Assembly: GCF_000003815.2 (NCBI RefSeq)
Contig: NC_049980.1
Location: 2,601,460-2,665,459, forward strand
DNA: 64,000 nucleotides
Reading direction: 5' to 3'
Source: Branchiostoma floridae
Lineage: Eukaryota > Chordata > Leptocardii > Amphioxiformes > Branchiostomatidae
Every line of letters starts with the position of its first letter. Position 1 is the first letter of the stretch. Under the pieces are notes generated by a model. It worked only from the letters and a program-made list of their open reading frames with translations, had not been told where the DNA came from and did no database searches. Below are positions 43,125-57,000 of this stretch, one piece after another. The position numbers and the translations under genes are program-made.

Positions 43125-44872
43125 ATTTTATTGCTCGACAATCGCACAAGGTACAAGCATGGCAACCAATAAAAACTAATAGCTAAATAGACAATATTAC
43201 TAAGAGGATACATACAAACAGCAATATAGAAGCATTCCGATCTGAGCGCGCCTCCGGCGTTGTATGTGTTGGGGAGGGGTGCTCAGTGCAGATAGGTACC
43301 AAGGGACAGTCTATATATAACGCCGGGTCTTTTAGAAGAGTTAAAAAGACTTTGTTTCCAACATTTCAACCCTCTTCATCAGGTAAGTACTGTTTTATTG
43401 AGTCCAACTTTGACACACGGATTTGTACACATTTGACACCCTTCGGAGTGGAATTAATATTTTGAACCTTTACTCCCAGATCCTAAACCAAATTTAGGTT
43501 TAGCCAAATTCTTTCCTGGTAAGTTCAGGGCAGGGAAACTCGACCCACACATGTGTGATCACAGTTCATCCCCAGTTTGCTACTTACCTACTGATTTTTA
43601 AAAATACGTTGTCTGGAAAGTAACGACGGCAATGATTTGAAATTTGGATAATATTGATAAAACTATTCATACTGAGAAGTTGTGCCTCGAAATTGAGTTG
43701 TGCTTATTATTTTTGGGTGAGGCCGAGAACTCTTGATCTCCCCTTCAATATGTCGCTTATGGCAGCTGACCAGATTAATTTGTCCAATCCAACTGACAGA
43801 AGAAAGCTTCTGCTTGAAAACTGTCTTCTGGCACGTTCAGGCACGAAGTCTGGGAAAATAAAGTTAGATGTTTGATAGAGTTTAGGGAGGCCTCCACTTG
43901 CAAGGGACACCTCCTCAACTCTGTCCTTGCAGTTAAGCTGCAAACTGATCTTGGCACACGTAATGATTGGTTACAAAATCTTAAGTAAACAGATTCAATT
44001 GGGCAGGCAGGGATTGGAGGTTTAAACGCGTCCCATATATATTTCGGAACCATACAGGATAATGTGTATGACACATGCGCCAAAGAGTTTGTTTATAACG
44101 CCGCTACATGTATATACAGTTCCTAAGCTAGCTGGAGCCAAAATCACCACTTCTATCTTACATTCATATACCGGTATACTAAGTAGACTTAAAAACACAA
44201 AATATCAAGACCACAGCTACCTCAGGACATGTGATACGAAAACTGATGGCACTACTGCAGTACCAAGTTCATTCTCCTGTAGTCCCAGACCAAACATCGA
44301 CCATCAGAACGTATACAGGTCAATATCTCAAAGGGGGGACGTGTTTGTACCTTTCAAACCATGTCGGGGTAGTAAACAGTGAAGTGAGAGGTTTGATTTA
44401 TCAAGTAAGCTCCAAAAAGAACTTCTCTTTTTTACCCTTTTCAACTACCAATTACAGTTAATTACCAGTTAACGGAGAATGAGTGCTACAATTTACATGC
44501 CCCTTTTCTTTTTATCTAAATATGTGTACACACATTCACGAATATCTTTTATATCGCGTCAGTAGTAGAAATTCTGTTGCTTATACAGGGTGGTATATGT
44601 GCAATAGTAGTCTACAACATCCTAAATCCATACATATCGCGTAATCCAAGCATTTAGTCTCACGTTTGTCAAAAGGCTGTGTTCACGTTGCTATCATATC
44701 TCTGACTAGACCAGTGTCACTGTCCTATGATGGATCACAGTGACTCCATCCATCTCAGTCTGCTTGTAAAGTTTTAATCTATCAACAAGGAAATACGACA
44801 TGCAAAATATCAAAACTAAGCTATCATTTGTCTTCATTTATCTTTCTACGGTCTAGTCTCTCTACATTCATC
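43125..44872. other. Intergenic region between convergent genes
   Basis: A TATA-like TATATATAA lies at 43312-43320. No gene recognised. Short open frames at 43654-43943 show no known domain. Confidence 0.35.

Positions 44873-44913
<41 letters not shown>
44873..44913. repeat. (GAT)n microsatellite
   Basis: An uninterrupted ATG/GAT trinucleotide run just downstream of the minus-strand gene's stop codon, in its presumed 3' UTR. The poly-His frame across it is not coding. Confidence 0.95.
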
Positions 44914-44914
<1 letters not shown>

Positions 44915-44936
44915 CATGCCTCTGCAAGCTAGCAAT

Positions 44937-45025
44937 CTAGAAGAAGGTGTCACAGTCCCTGTAGGTGTTGGGTTTTGGTGCTCCCCTCGGTGAATGTATG
45001 ACAGCAAAATTGTCATGCCCCGTAA
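44937..45025 (-). CDS. ZP/SEA gene last exon: cytoplasmic tail
   Basis: Acceptor TTTTTACAG, 89 bases to a TAG at 44939-44937. Encodes HDNFAVIHSPRGAPKPNTYR and then DCDTFF-stop. Single Tyr in a PNTY context, possibly a sorting or adaptor site. Confidence 0.8.
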
Positions 45026-48000
45026 CTGTAAAAATACAGATATGTGTTTTGAAAACGGAGTAATACAACTTTCTATGATCATATTTGAAAATATGATTTT
45101 TGATTTTTGAAAATAATGATTACACCGACTCCATTACTATTACACACTATCTATGATAAATGAAAGCTTTAAAACAATCATTACTAATAAGTCCATTGTA
45201 CTATTCATACTTTTACAACACCGACGAATGCCTACTAGTACTACTAGATCAGCTAAAGGAAGCCCTACCTTCCACATCTTTGGAATGATTGTTACGCTTT
45301 CGACGAAGGCACATGACGGTTGTTATGACGACAAGGACTAGAGCTGCTGCACCTGCAGCACCTGCAGCTGCAGGAACCCAATCATCCGAGACACCTGCAG
45401 CAAGGAACAAACCACAACATTTAGTAAGCTCCTCAGGATGAAAACATATTAGTAAGTTTTTAAAGTAATACGTGGCACTTCCACAGTAAACTTGAACGTG
45501 CAAACGAGCCAGGGCGTGTTGGGTCTGTATGTAGGTCAACAGCATATAACTCAAGAAGTTGTGGATGGATCTTGGTGATATTTGGCAGGTATGCAGCGGC
45601 TGTAGAAAGGCAGGTCACGTTTGAAAATTGTTTACCTGGTACTGCTGTGGGTTTCGCATTTTTGTGTGCTTGATTGTGGACAACATAACTCGAGGAGCTG
45701 TGACTTTATTTTCACAATATTTTGTAGGCGTGTAGCAGTTGTGAAAAGGAAGGTCGAGTTTTCAAATTGTTTGCCTGCCGTTTTCCTACGATACTGCAGC
45801 AGGCTTTGTATTTTTGTGTGTTTGTCTGTAAATAACGACTTGAGAACCTGTCATTCTCGACATATTCACGACATTTGGCAGGTAAGTAGTGGCTGTGAAA
45901 AGGAAAGGTCAAATTCGAAAATAGTTTACCTGCCACTTTCTTACGTGTCTGGAATGAGCTTTGTACTTAAATGTGTTTGTCTGTGGACAACATAAGTCCA
46001 GACATTGTGAATGGATCTCCATGCTATTTGGTGGATGGAAAGGGTTTGCAGAAAGGAAGGTCAAGTTCGATTATGAGCCTCCTAGCAACGAGTTATGGTA
46101 CTGCAGCTTAGGGTCGAATTTTGAGGACAAATTTTCTGGAAGTGCTAGGCTCATGATTTTTGAGTAGTGGATTGATCTTGGGACTGGGAATAAGAGGCGT
46201 AAGTTCCCCCCTCCCAGCAGCTTGTTGAGAACTGCAGTGCGTATTTATTTTGGATACTTATGCTGGAGACTAACTCAAGCCTAGGTTAATGGATTTTTAC
46301 TGTGTTTGGTAAGTAGATAGTTTGCTGATGGCTACATAACAAGATATATTTCATGCAAGGCAGGTCCTGACGAAAATATGTTGCAAATCTGTTACAAATA
46401 TCAAAAGCGAGATTTCAAAATTCAGAATACTTGTTCTTTTGACGCCTAAATTTTACAATGACGTTACATCCCTTAATTAATGTAACATTACCATACACTG
46501 AGCATGACTCATAAAACAAAAATAAAATTGTTTCCTCCTCTTCCACAATACTTGTCATTTAATTGATTCATTTATGATGTGATAATTATTGATGATAATT
46601 TATATGATGTAACCAATCATAATATAAAATGAAGCGATTGACACATTCATGTCTACCAACAGCATTCTTCATAATAACCCTTATTTGTTTGGCAAAGTTA
46701 TGTGTTTGTGGAATCAAGTTCTAGTTGTATTGTACAACAAGACACGACTTGATTACCTTGCCATTCGCAGACCCTCCCAGGGCGTGCTTCCTCATCCGGG
46801 GACTTGTCCCGGTATCCCAGGGTGCACCTGCATGAGAAGGAGCCCGCCGTGTTGAGGCAGGTGGCATGGACGGAGCAGTCGGTGCTCTCTGGGTCCGAAC
46901 ACTCGTCATAATCTAGATTTAGTTTGAGAGAAAGCAGTGTTTCAAAAATACTGCTATGGTAATTGAAGTAAACGGTTGAGAGTGTTGAATAACCATTATT
47001 GAATGCTACACTAAGCTAAATCATAATTTAATGCAACTTGATGTTGTAGGGATTTATAAATTTGTTTGAGTACTTACCCATTATCAAAATCTCATTCGCG
47101 TCTATTTGAAGAGCTGTTCCGTTAGCTTTCTCAACAAGGACCCTGAACTCTTCTGACACAAGAGAGACATCGGCAGAAACCCGGATGTAAATCACGTGAT
47201 CCACGAGGACACTGCCTTGTCGGAAGCCGAGGACGATGATCCCCAGAAGGTCTCCTGACAGGCTAGTTTGTCTGTACAGAGGGTCCAGCTAATGGGGTTA
47301 TGAGGAGACTGTGTGTGAGATATAAATGTGGACTATGGACAACACTTTGAACGCCCGCCCATTAAGAGGCAACGTTGGGAAGAGAATATCTACTTAATAG
47401 GTAGATATATGAATGTGATTTTATATTCAACATAATATGATGAACAGGAATAGATACCTACCGTTCCAACGACCTCACTAACAAGATCCACGTACTCTTG
47501 GCTTTGCGGATCTTCCAGTGACGAGGAGAAGCTTCTGGCCATTATACGGACGGCGGAACTGTACGCAAGCGCAGCTGTAGACATTGAAATAGGTTTGACG
47601 ATTTATATCTTTGTCAGATAATTAACCCATGGTCAAGATACATTGTAGTTGTATTTTCATATGTAAAATGCGCTCATAATCACAGTTACAGATAATATAT
47701 CAATGTTTGAGTGAGTGAGTGATCTTACTATTAACATCAATATCTGTTTACTAACGCTGGGCACTTGTGATCAACAGTTGCTGAATTTCGTTCGAACAGC
47801 GATTGTTAGAAATTTAAAAAAAAGCATTTATTTGGCAAAATGATAAATGGCTATTACCAAAATTGACTTGGAATTATCACTGGACTACAGAAAGTATACA
47901 TGAGAGATGACCGTGGACTGGTAAGGACTAGTATCCAAAACCGTGATAAACTATGTATCCTTGGCCTAGCACACTATAACCTGTGCGAACAGAATGAAGG

Positions 48001-51000
48001 CCTTACCTTCACAGACCCCGTCTACCTCCAGGAAGCCAGAAACGCACTCACACCTGTAGCTTCCCGGAGTGTTCACACAGCGCTGGTTGTCCCCACAAGA
48101 CAATATGGTGCACTCGTCGAAATCTGTAGCAGTTAATTTTTTAATTTAAGCTTTTTCCGTAAATGTATTTCTTATGAGTTCCATTAACTACAGTCGCTCA
48201 GAATGTCACACGCTATCATATTGGCTCAGAGTTTCTGGAATTATTCTATAATAGAGATTTCGGTCATGGGCCATAAGTGAGTGAGTGAGATATTTAAGTG
48301 ATACTATTGCTAGTTTCACAATAGATCACATGCTTTAAACAAAGGGATTTGATGTAGCTGTAACAATAAAAAGCATCACCATCAGTTGATTCAATGTAGC
48401 TATAACAATAAAAAAACATCATGTATAGCTGCGAATTACAAACAATGTTTACAATGACGTGTCAGAGAACAATAATGGTAGCAGGCCAGTAGTTACCCTG
48501 GCAGTGGGCACCGTCACCCACCCACCCCGGGTCGCACTGGCAGGCTTGTGTCACGGGGCTGCACGATGCGTGGTCATGGCACAGTTCAGCACATGCTGAA
48601 ACGGACAAAGTCAAGAGAACAAGTCTTTAACACTAATGTCTCCGTTAGCAATAAAGGCATGCAGTCCAATGTATAGGGTCATACCTAGACCATAAAATAA
48701 GATTTTTGTGAAATACATTTGACGAAGCAGAAAATTTGTATGAAGGGCAATATAGATCGGTCGACAGAAACAGATTTTTTTAGACCCAATTATTTATAGG
48801 AACACTGTACATTTACGGGACCTAGAAACTGCATACTCTCTCACCGGTTAAAGTCTCTTCAACAACCAACACGATGGGCCCCTGGACCAAGGCAACGCGC
48901 TTTTCTATGCTGCCGTCTGCGGCACGTCTGCGCCTGCGCGAGCTGATGCAGCCTTCGTCACATCGGGAGCCAGGATTGTCCTCCAAACAGACCATGACGT
49001 CACAGTGGAGGTACACGTACGGCTGGACAAGGAAAGGTTTTGTTGTATCATATAAAACAATTATCAACACATGAATAAGTTTATCAGGTTGGAGAATGTT
49101 TAGTCACTCATCATTTACTAATATCTATGCAAGTGTGAACATACTTTTATTGGGAACAGCATTGTAACACAGCAGAAGCGACACCTAGCTGTAGTGAAAA
49201 GTACAGCAGGTCATTACAAAGAAGAATATGACCGACTTTTGTAAATATATGTGTATGTGACTGTAGATAAAGAACTTGGCCATCTGTTTATCCATATATT
49301 AATATATGGACGCGCTGACCACAAAACGAACGACTGAAATTTGTGTAACGTTAATCTTGCTTCTCTAGCGAATCACCACTGAACTTCTATATTAATTTCA
49401 ATAAAGACCAACTACACAATCTATGGCATATAAATATAATTCTTCCCTCACTAAAGATTTCAAAACATCAAAATGTCATAGCATTTATTATTAAAAAGTT
49501 ATGAAGGTCTAAGATGATAACAAGAATGGATCATAAATGAAAGGTGACACAACAGTGAACATTTTAGAAAGTTACCTGCGATTCGTTAGCGAACTGGAAG
49601 GCAGATATCCCATAATTCACAGATGTCGGCGAGTCTGTTGAAAACACTTGAAGGGTGTTGTCTTTCTGACATCTGGAAGGCAGCACACAACATTTGGTAA
49701 TGTTAAAATAAATGAATGTTATGTTAACAGAATCATTCTGTGGCTTGCTTGATATATTTAAGAACTTGTGTTTTTATCAGTTAGGTCACTGCAAAGTTAC
49801 ACCATGTTTGTTAAAAGCATTGGACCGTTCTGTCTAACATCATAACAAACAAACAGAACGTCGGTCAAAAACAGCTCTAGTAGGACAGAAGTGGCTAAAG
49901 GAAAAGGCTATGCTTTGTTTGTTTGTTTGTTTGTTTGTTGAAAACTACACCTGACGAGTGAAATTGTTTTGGGTAAGGTGCTGCATGATATTACTTCTTT
50001 GGCGGGCAAGATTCACGTGTAAAGAACGGGATTCTGCACAGTACTAAATTTTGTAGTATTGCTGGCATGTGGTACATACTCCGTCTCAGCGAGTGCCCGA
50101 GCGGCTTTCTTCTTCCTTTCGTATTTGTCCTGTATGCAACAGACTTAATGGGAAACTAGTCACATATAAACATACTCTACTAGATATACAAGTGCATCCG
50201 CCGCATGTCAGCAACCATCCATTCCTCCCTACCTGCCCATAATGCTCCATTGTATTGAAACCTACCCGTCCTGTATGATGTAGTACTGTGTGGAGTCGTC
50301 AGGGTTGGACGAAGGGGTCGCTTTGCAGTTCTCAACAAACAAGACCAGTCCAGAAACGGCGGCCTCCACCGAGACGCCGAAGTATACGTTGTCACTGATC
50401 GTTACCTAGTTACAGACAACTTTAGTTTTATACAATGTCGAGTGAGTTTTCATACATTTCTATACATTACAAAGCGAATGCAGAGCAAAGCGTGTGTCAG
50501 AGAATTCTTCTATTGTACTTATTTTCACTGTGATAAAGAAAAAAATTCTATCAGTCTCCAGACTTAGTGGGAATGGATAAAAGCACGATACCGAATCAGC
50601 CCCTGGTAGCGAGAGCTAGCGTAAAACAGACTATAAGAACTTCTGTTGTTGCCATTTACAAACAATTAAAAGTTTAAACATTACTGAATCCTAAAATGTA
50701 ACGTAACGGTTCTTACCTCCACCGGGAAGTCCGCCTGTCCATACGGCTGAGTAAACCCATCAGACGGATACAGGCTCATGCTGAAAGTGAAGGCGCCGTC
50801 TCCGTACAGGATGACCACGCTATTGGGAGGGGGTGTTTGTTATTACAAATATCTCTCCATACCACAGGTTTGGATGAAATGCCGTGTTATATTTCACTCC
50901 ATACCGAGGTTTGAATGAAATATAATATTATATTTCATTCACCTCAGATGTGCGTAATATATTAAAGATTAAAAAATAAATAAACAACAAAATCAACATT

Positions 51001-54000
51001 TCCCTAAGCTTCTCATAACTTCTCGCAACCGACCAACAAACATTCTTCTTGCTAATACCCCCTTAAGCTTTCCACTAGGACGGCGCTCTCGCGGCGCTCT
51101 CTCTGCGACCTCAAATTGGGAAGAGCGCGGTGAGAGCGCGACGGGATCGCCAAGGTCGCCATGGGAGCGCGCAGAGAGCGCGGTGGGAGCGCCATGGTCG
51201 CCATGGTCGCCATCACCTCCGCGACTGTTTTGAACCTGCTCAAAACAGTCGCCGTGAGAGCGCCGTGGACGGCGATCCAATGATGAGCGCAGAGAGAGCG
51301 CCAAGAGAGCGCGCAGCGAGCGCCGTGAGCGCCAACAGAGCGCACAGCGAGCGCGGTGAGCGCAATAGGTCTCAACAGTGGTTTATGAAGCCAATTTAGC
51401 TATAGCTAGGACGGCGCTCTCACCGCGCTCTCTCTGCGCTCTCAACTGCGGTTTGAGAAGAAGTATATTTGACATATAGACAGAACCAGGAGAAATGTCC
51501 AAAATGTACCGGTGATGAACAATTAAACAAACTGAGATGGAATAAGCAAGGTTTAAAAACAAAGGTTTATCATTTCTCAACTAATTTTTGAATTTCAACA
51601 TGATGACATCAGGTTTTCTTGTTCTCCATCTGTACATTTAGATTGTTGAAGTCCCATTTTCAATTAAATTTTCAGTTAAAATGTGTTTCGGTGTTGTATG
51701 ATTTACACAAATAACGTGGCATGATAAAGATATTTATGGTGAACAAGCTACATGACAGATTTAAGAGAAAAACAGCAATAGAAACATGTATATTTCAGTC
51801 TGAGTGACTGTACAGTGACCAAAATTGGATTTGTTTACAGCCTTGATTTTATACTTTGAATGTTATGTAAGACGTAAAAGGATGACTTCAAAGATACCAA
51901 AATACACTATACGTCAAAAGATTCGTTCTTTATCTCTGAAATTCGTTGAGTATCTTTCGAATCTTTGCAAGCTCATAAAAAGATGCTGACATTTGAGTTT
52001 TTCGTCGCGGTGAGAGCGCGCTGGGGTCGCCGGAGAGATTCCACTAGAGCAGCTTTTTCCGGCGTCGCAGCGCTCTCACCGCGCTCTGGCCAATTTTCCA
52101 TCGCAGCGAGAGCGCCGTGAGAGCGCCGTTAAGTGGAAAGGGGGCCTAAAGTCGTCCATCCCCTTTACAAGAGTGATTCAGAAAGTAATATGCCATTAGT
52201 TTTATAACAGGCTCATTTTTTCATCGAATGAACTGAAATTTTACACAAAGGTAACGACACATATCCTTCTGAGATTGAAACATTTCAATTTATTGTTCAC
52301 GTTTTTATGAGTGACTGAGTTGAGTTCAAGATAACCACACCCTTGGTAGCCCGTCGGAAGAAAGGAGAGGCCTTAATTAACGAGTAATTGATAATGTCCT
52401 GACCCACTTGTAGCCATAACAACAAATAACGTATTTGGCTATTATTCAAACTGCCTGTAATATAGCAACTCACTCCATTCTAATAGCTGTAGAAGAGGAA
52501 CCATTGACAGTTCGGAAATGAAAATTGGCATGTAAACTATAGAGACACTCACTCACTATTATACGTGAAATTTCAGCTCCCTACATTGTTTATAAATGGG
52601 ACAGATCTAGAGAAACTGATCTTCTTACAAGCTTTCAAAGGGTGTGATCTTTTTTAAATCAACCCAGTTGATCATAAAAATCTAGAAAACAAATTGAGAT
52701 ATTTCAATATCAAAAGGATATATGCCTTGACGTTTGTACCAAATTGCAACTCATTCGATGAAAAAATGACCTTGTTATAAAACCAATAGAATTACTTTCT
52801 GAAGCACCCTCGTATCTATGAAAATGTTGGACAATTCCAAACCTAATACATACGGAAAAGAAGTTAAACCCAACGAATAGTTTAGGTAGACTGGGGTAGA
52901 TTTAGAATCATTTTCCTTCTTAGTTCAGTATACAATTATGTATACCACTGCTTTACTTTGTTTTCAATTAGCCTTTGGGCATCAACTTGCAATAAAGTTA
53001 TAGTTAAAGTTATATTCAAATAACTTCTATTTATAACTTATAACTTATAAAACCATTCTCAGCGTCCAAGATGTACTGATAGACATCGGAAATTTGGAGG
53101 TACGCTCTCTACCTTTAATAAATAGGCACTGTTCGAAGAAAATTTATAGTAACTTATAACTTATGTTTTTTTGCTGTGCTTTGTCGTCACCTTGTTTTTC
53201 TGTTATGTGGTGAAATGTGTCATTTTTTTCATTTTTGCAATATGAGCCTTAAGATGATCTAATTTGGATTTCCAATTTCATAGCAAAATATATATTTTGG
53301 GCTTTCATCATCACTATTATCATTTTGTTCCATATTACCTTAAAAGACTAAATGACCTAAAATTTGGTATAAAGGTGTGTACATACTGGGAGTTATTTAC
53401 ACCAATGGCATACATCATCACATGATTGAATTTGGGATTTGGGGCCGATTCTAAATCAAAGATATGTATTTTGGTCTCCTGCCCCTTTGGCATTTAAACG
53501 AAGTCTCATGAAATTTGGCACAGGGTCACTAGGACACATCCGCAAAGAATTCTTCTTACTTATTGTTGGGGGATTGGGGGCTATTATCAGACTAATAATG
53601 TTTTGGGGTTCTAAAACCTGGTATTGAAACCAAATGACCTGAAACTTGGTTTGCTGTGTACCTTCGTCACTTCACCTTTTATAACCGACAGTTTGCAAGT
53701 TACATAATCCATTTCAACGTACTGTCATAGAAGCGTATACTTATGGAAGTGAGTCATCACAATGGAAGAAGTTCAGTACAGGGAGCTACATGTACTAGTC
53801 GAGACTTTTGTTTTTAAATAATGGTAATTTCGTCTGTGTGATAGCAATAGACTTGTTTTAGGACAAAATTGATGGAACAGTGTTGACCAAATCTTAAATG
53901 GTTTGTAAGTTACTTAAAGTACTAGTGCATCGCATCATGATGTCTAAGATTCATGGTGCCTACCTTGGTGCTGGCACAGGAAACAAGGTGTCGGCTGCTA

Positions 54001-57000
54001 TGGTGTCACCGCGAACATATCTGCAGCTGATCGTCCAGCGGTCTTCCTCCGGCCTGGCGATGACGTTAGCGCCGTCCGTCGTACTTTGTTCCAGAGGTGC
54101 AACGATCTCATTACTGTAGATGATCTTGTTGGATGTGGCGTTTTCCTAGAAATGGATCTTATGAATCGCCAAGTGTGCATAAAGAACTGCAAACCTTAGG
54201 GCATTGACGTTAGGACTACCGTTCAAATTTTCATTCAAAATCTAGGCATTGAATAAAAAATCATTTTCCGGTGTTGTTCCTGGAATTTCTTGCAGTCCAC
54301 TAGATTGACCAGCCGTGCATTGTGTTACGTAATGTTGTGTTGTGTTGTGCTGTGTTGACGTACTATGTTGCACTATATGTTTTGTTCCCTCTGCCCGTTT
54401 GTATGTCAAAGCAATGTTTGTCACCAAGATAACTAGAGAATGGATTGTTTTGATATTTGGTATGTGAGTATGCCTTTATATGACAACACAAAGAAATGGT
54501 AGGAAATACGGTTCGGTAGGGCGCTCTAGCGGTGTGTTATGGTATACTGTAGCGGAAATTTCGGTTTTGATATTTTTGTTCTGCATTTGCTATGGGCATG
54601 ACTTTGTGGTAGGTAGCTGTTAGAAGGGATAATAAGGTGTGTACGTTTTGGCTCCCTAGCAGTTTCTCTTGGGCGATAGAGGCCAATTCTTACGGCTTTG
54701 CATGGCCAAGAGGATGTTTGTACTTGAAAAGTAGGATGAGTGTGGCTATTTCGTAATGTCTTGTCCACACAAAGTATAAGGTCAGAAATACTGTTTTATC
54801 TTGATAGTACATTATACGCAATTATGAAGTCTGTGGTGGCATCTCCTGTATACAAAAAATTGATATATATCATATATTATGATATTATATTCTATGTCAT
54901 ATATGTATATATAATATAGAAGACAATACAGGGTGTTCCGTATCGTGTCCCCCACGACGGCCTGCCTTAACACGTGTCATATTTTGTTGTTTTGTACTAA
55001 TCCTGTGCTGTGTTGTACTGAGCTGTCCTGTTTTGTGCTATATTGTGTTATGTCGTGTCGTGCCGTGTTGTGCTGTGCTGTGTTGTGCTGTGCTGAACTA
55101 GGCTATGCTGTGCTGTGCTGTGTCGTGTCGTGCTGTGTTTTGTTGTGCTATGCTATGCTGTGCTTTGTCGTGTCGTGCTGTGTTTGTTGTGTTTTGTTGT
55201 GCTATGCTGTGCTGTGTCGTGCCGTGCTGTGTTTTGTTGTGCTGTGCTGTGTCGTGTCGTGCTGTGTTTTGTTGTGCTGTGCTATACTGTGCTGTACTGT
55301 GCTGTGTCGTACCTTGCTGTGTTGTGTTTTGTCCGGAAAGAGATGAGATTGACACTAACTTCAAGTTGATTTAAAGCTAGTTCAACATGTAGAGTGAAAC
55401 TCACCAGCGCTGTTGTTCCACAGTCACCAAGAGCAGAGATGAAAGTCACGTGGGTTCCATTGACATCTGCAGTGCATGATGGGTCAAGCAGCCGCATGCC
55501 GGAAACGTCGTATCCGTCCAGCAGATCAAGGGGAAAGGTGACCCACATGGTGGTGGAATTACAGTACACGTCACCCTGCACTGTCTCCTCCGGTATTTCC
55601 GGTGAAGTGGTCATTGCCTCATCTGGGGTGATCGTCGTATCCTGTAGTTCAGTGGGTTGGTACGAGGCCGGTGACGTCTCCTGTACGATGCCTGTAGTGT
55701 AAATGTCAGCCGAGGTTGATTGCCCCTCACTCGTCGTGAATTGTTCAAGGGTTGGCACTGCTGTAGTCACATCCGATTCGGTATTTGATGATGTTGGAAG
55801 ATCTCCCGTGGAGGTTGACAGTTTTGTTGTCCCGGCTCGGGTTGATAACGGTGAGGTTGTTGTGTCGAGAGAGGATGTAATAGTTACAAGGGAGGTTGTT
55901 GTATCGACTGCCGTTGTTAGCGATGAACTTGTTGTATCGAGTGGCGTTATTACCGGCGATGTGGTAGCTGCAGCTGACGTTGTTTCTGGTGAACTTGTTG
56001 TGTCGACTGGAGTTGTTACTTGTGAATTTGCCGTGTCAATTGGCGTTGTTACCGGGGAGGTTGTAGTCGCTACTGTCGTGGTATCTGGTGAGCTTGTTGT
56101 GTCAAATGGTGTTGTTTCTGGGGAAGTTGTTGTTTCAACGGCCGTTGTTACCAAGGGGGCTGTTGTGTCGACTGGTGTTGTTACCGGTGAATCTGTTGTG
56201 TCAAATGGTAGACTTGTTGTGTCGAATGGTGTAGTAACCGGGGCAGTTGTTGTGACGAGTGGCGTTGTTACCAGGGTTGTTGTTGCTACTGAAGTTGTAG
56301 GTAATTCTGGAAGATGCCAAATGAGGATACATTTTATTCTATATCCGAATCCACAGTATATTGTCTAGATACTAGATCTCAATAGAACGCCGCTTATCAA
56401 TGACTTGAGGTGAGGATGACAGTTTGCAGTGGTGTCGTTCTCTGAGCTTCTCGAGAGTGCAACCATTATGACGTGTATATGACGTAATTATGACTCATCA
56501 ATTGATTTTATTAGCTAAAAGGTGGCACACAAAAAGTTAACAATAAAGGTTTTCTTATCAATATTAATATTATAAGTTCTCTAAGACTTTTTTCAAAGGT
56601 CACCACGACGCCGTCAAAATAAAATTTCAATCCGCCATCTTGGATCATCAACCTTAACTGTCTTTTAAATGACTTTGACCAACTACGCCATCACATTAGC
56701 ATAAAGTATCAATATCTAATTACAAATGTTACATTAGAATATGTTAGATATTGAATATATATGAAAACAACTATACAAAGTGTAGCAAGAAAATATCAAA
56801 ATCACATTGTTTAACCAAAATTAGTGAATGTTGTAAAATATGCCTTTCAGAAACCCAGTTTGGGGGTTCCGGGAGGATGTCATCCATATAATCAAATCAA
56901 CATGGCCCAAGAGCATAACAAAAATATAAATTAATTTTCGATATCATGATTCAACAGAAATTTCACCATCTAAAATCGAATTTCTTTTGATGATTTTCTA

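Noticed and set aside
43340..43385. Possible hammerhead ribozyme of a Penelope-like element (minus strand CCTGATGAAGAGGGTTGAAA ... GGAAAC)
   Set aside because: CTGATGA and GAAAC are present, but I could not draw a paired stem II or the cleavage-site stem.
43654..44083. Open frames on both strands in the intergenic region
   Set aside because: No domain, splice partner or repeat relationship that I could support.
44846..45082. Poly-His frame
   Set aside because: The (GAT)n microsatellite read on the minus strand, lying beyond the real stop codon of the ZP/SEA gene.
54933..55374. Cys/Val-rich and His/Gln-rich frames
   Set aside because: By-products of TGTGY pentamer repeats in a ZP-gene intron.
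55394..56368. Val/Ser-rich plus-strand frames
   Set aside because: Antisense of the Thr/Ser mucin exon.
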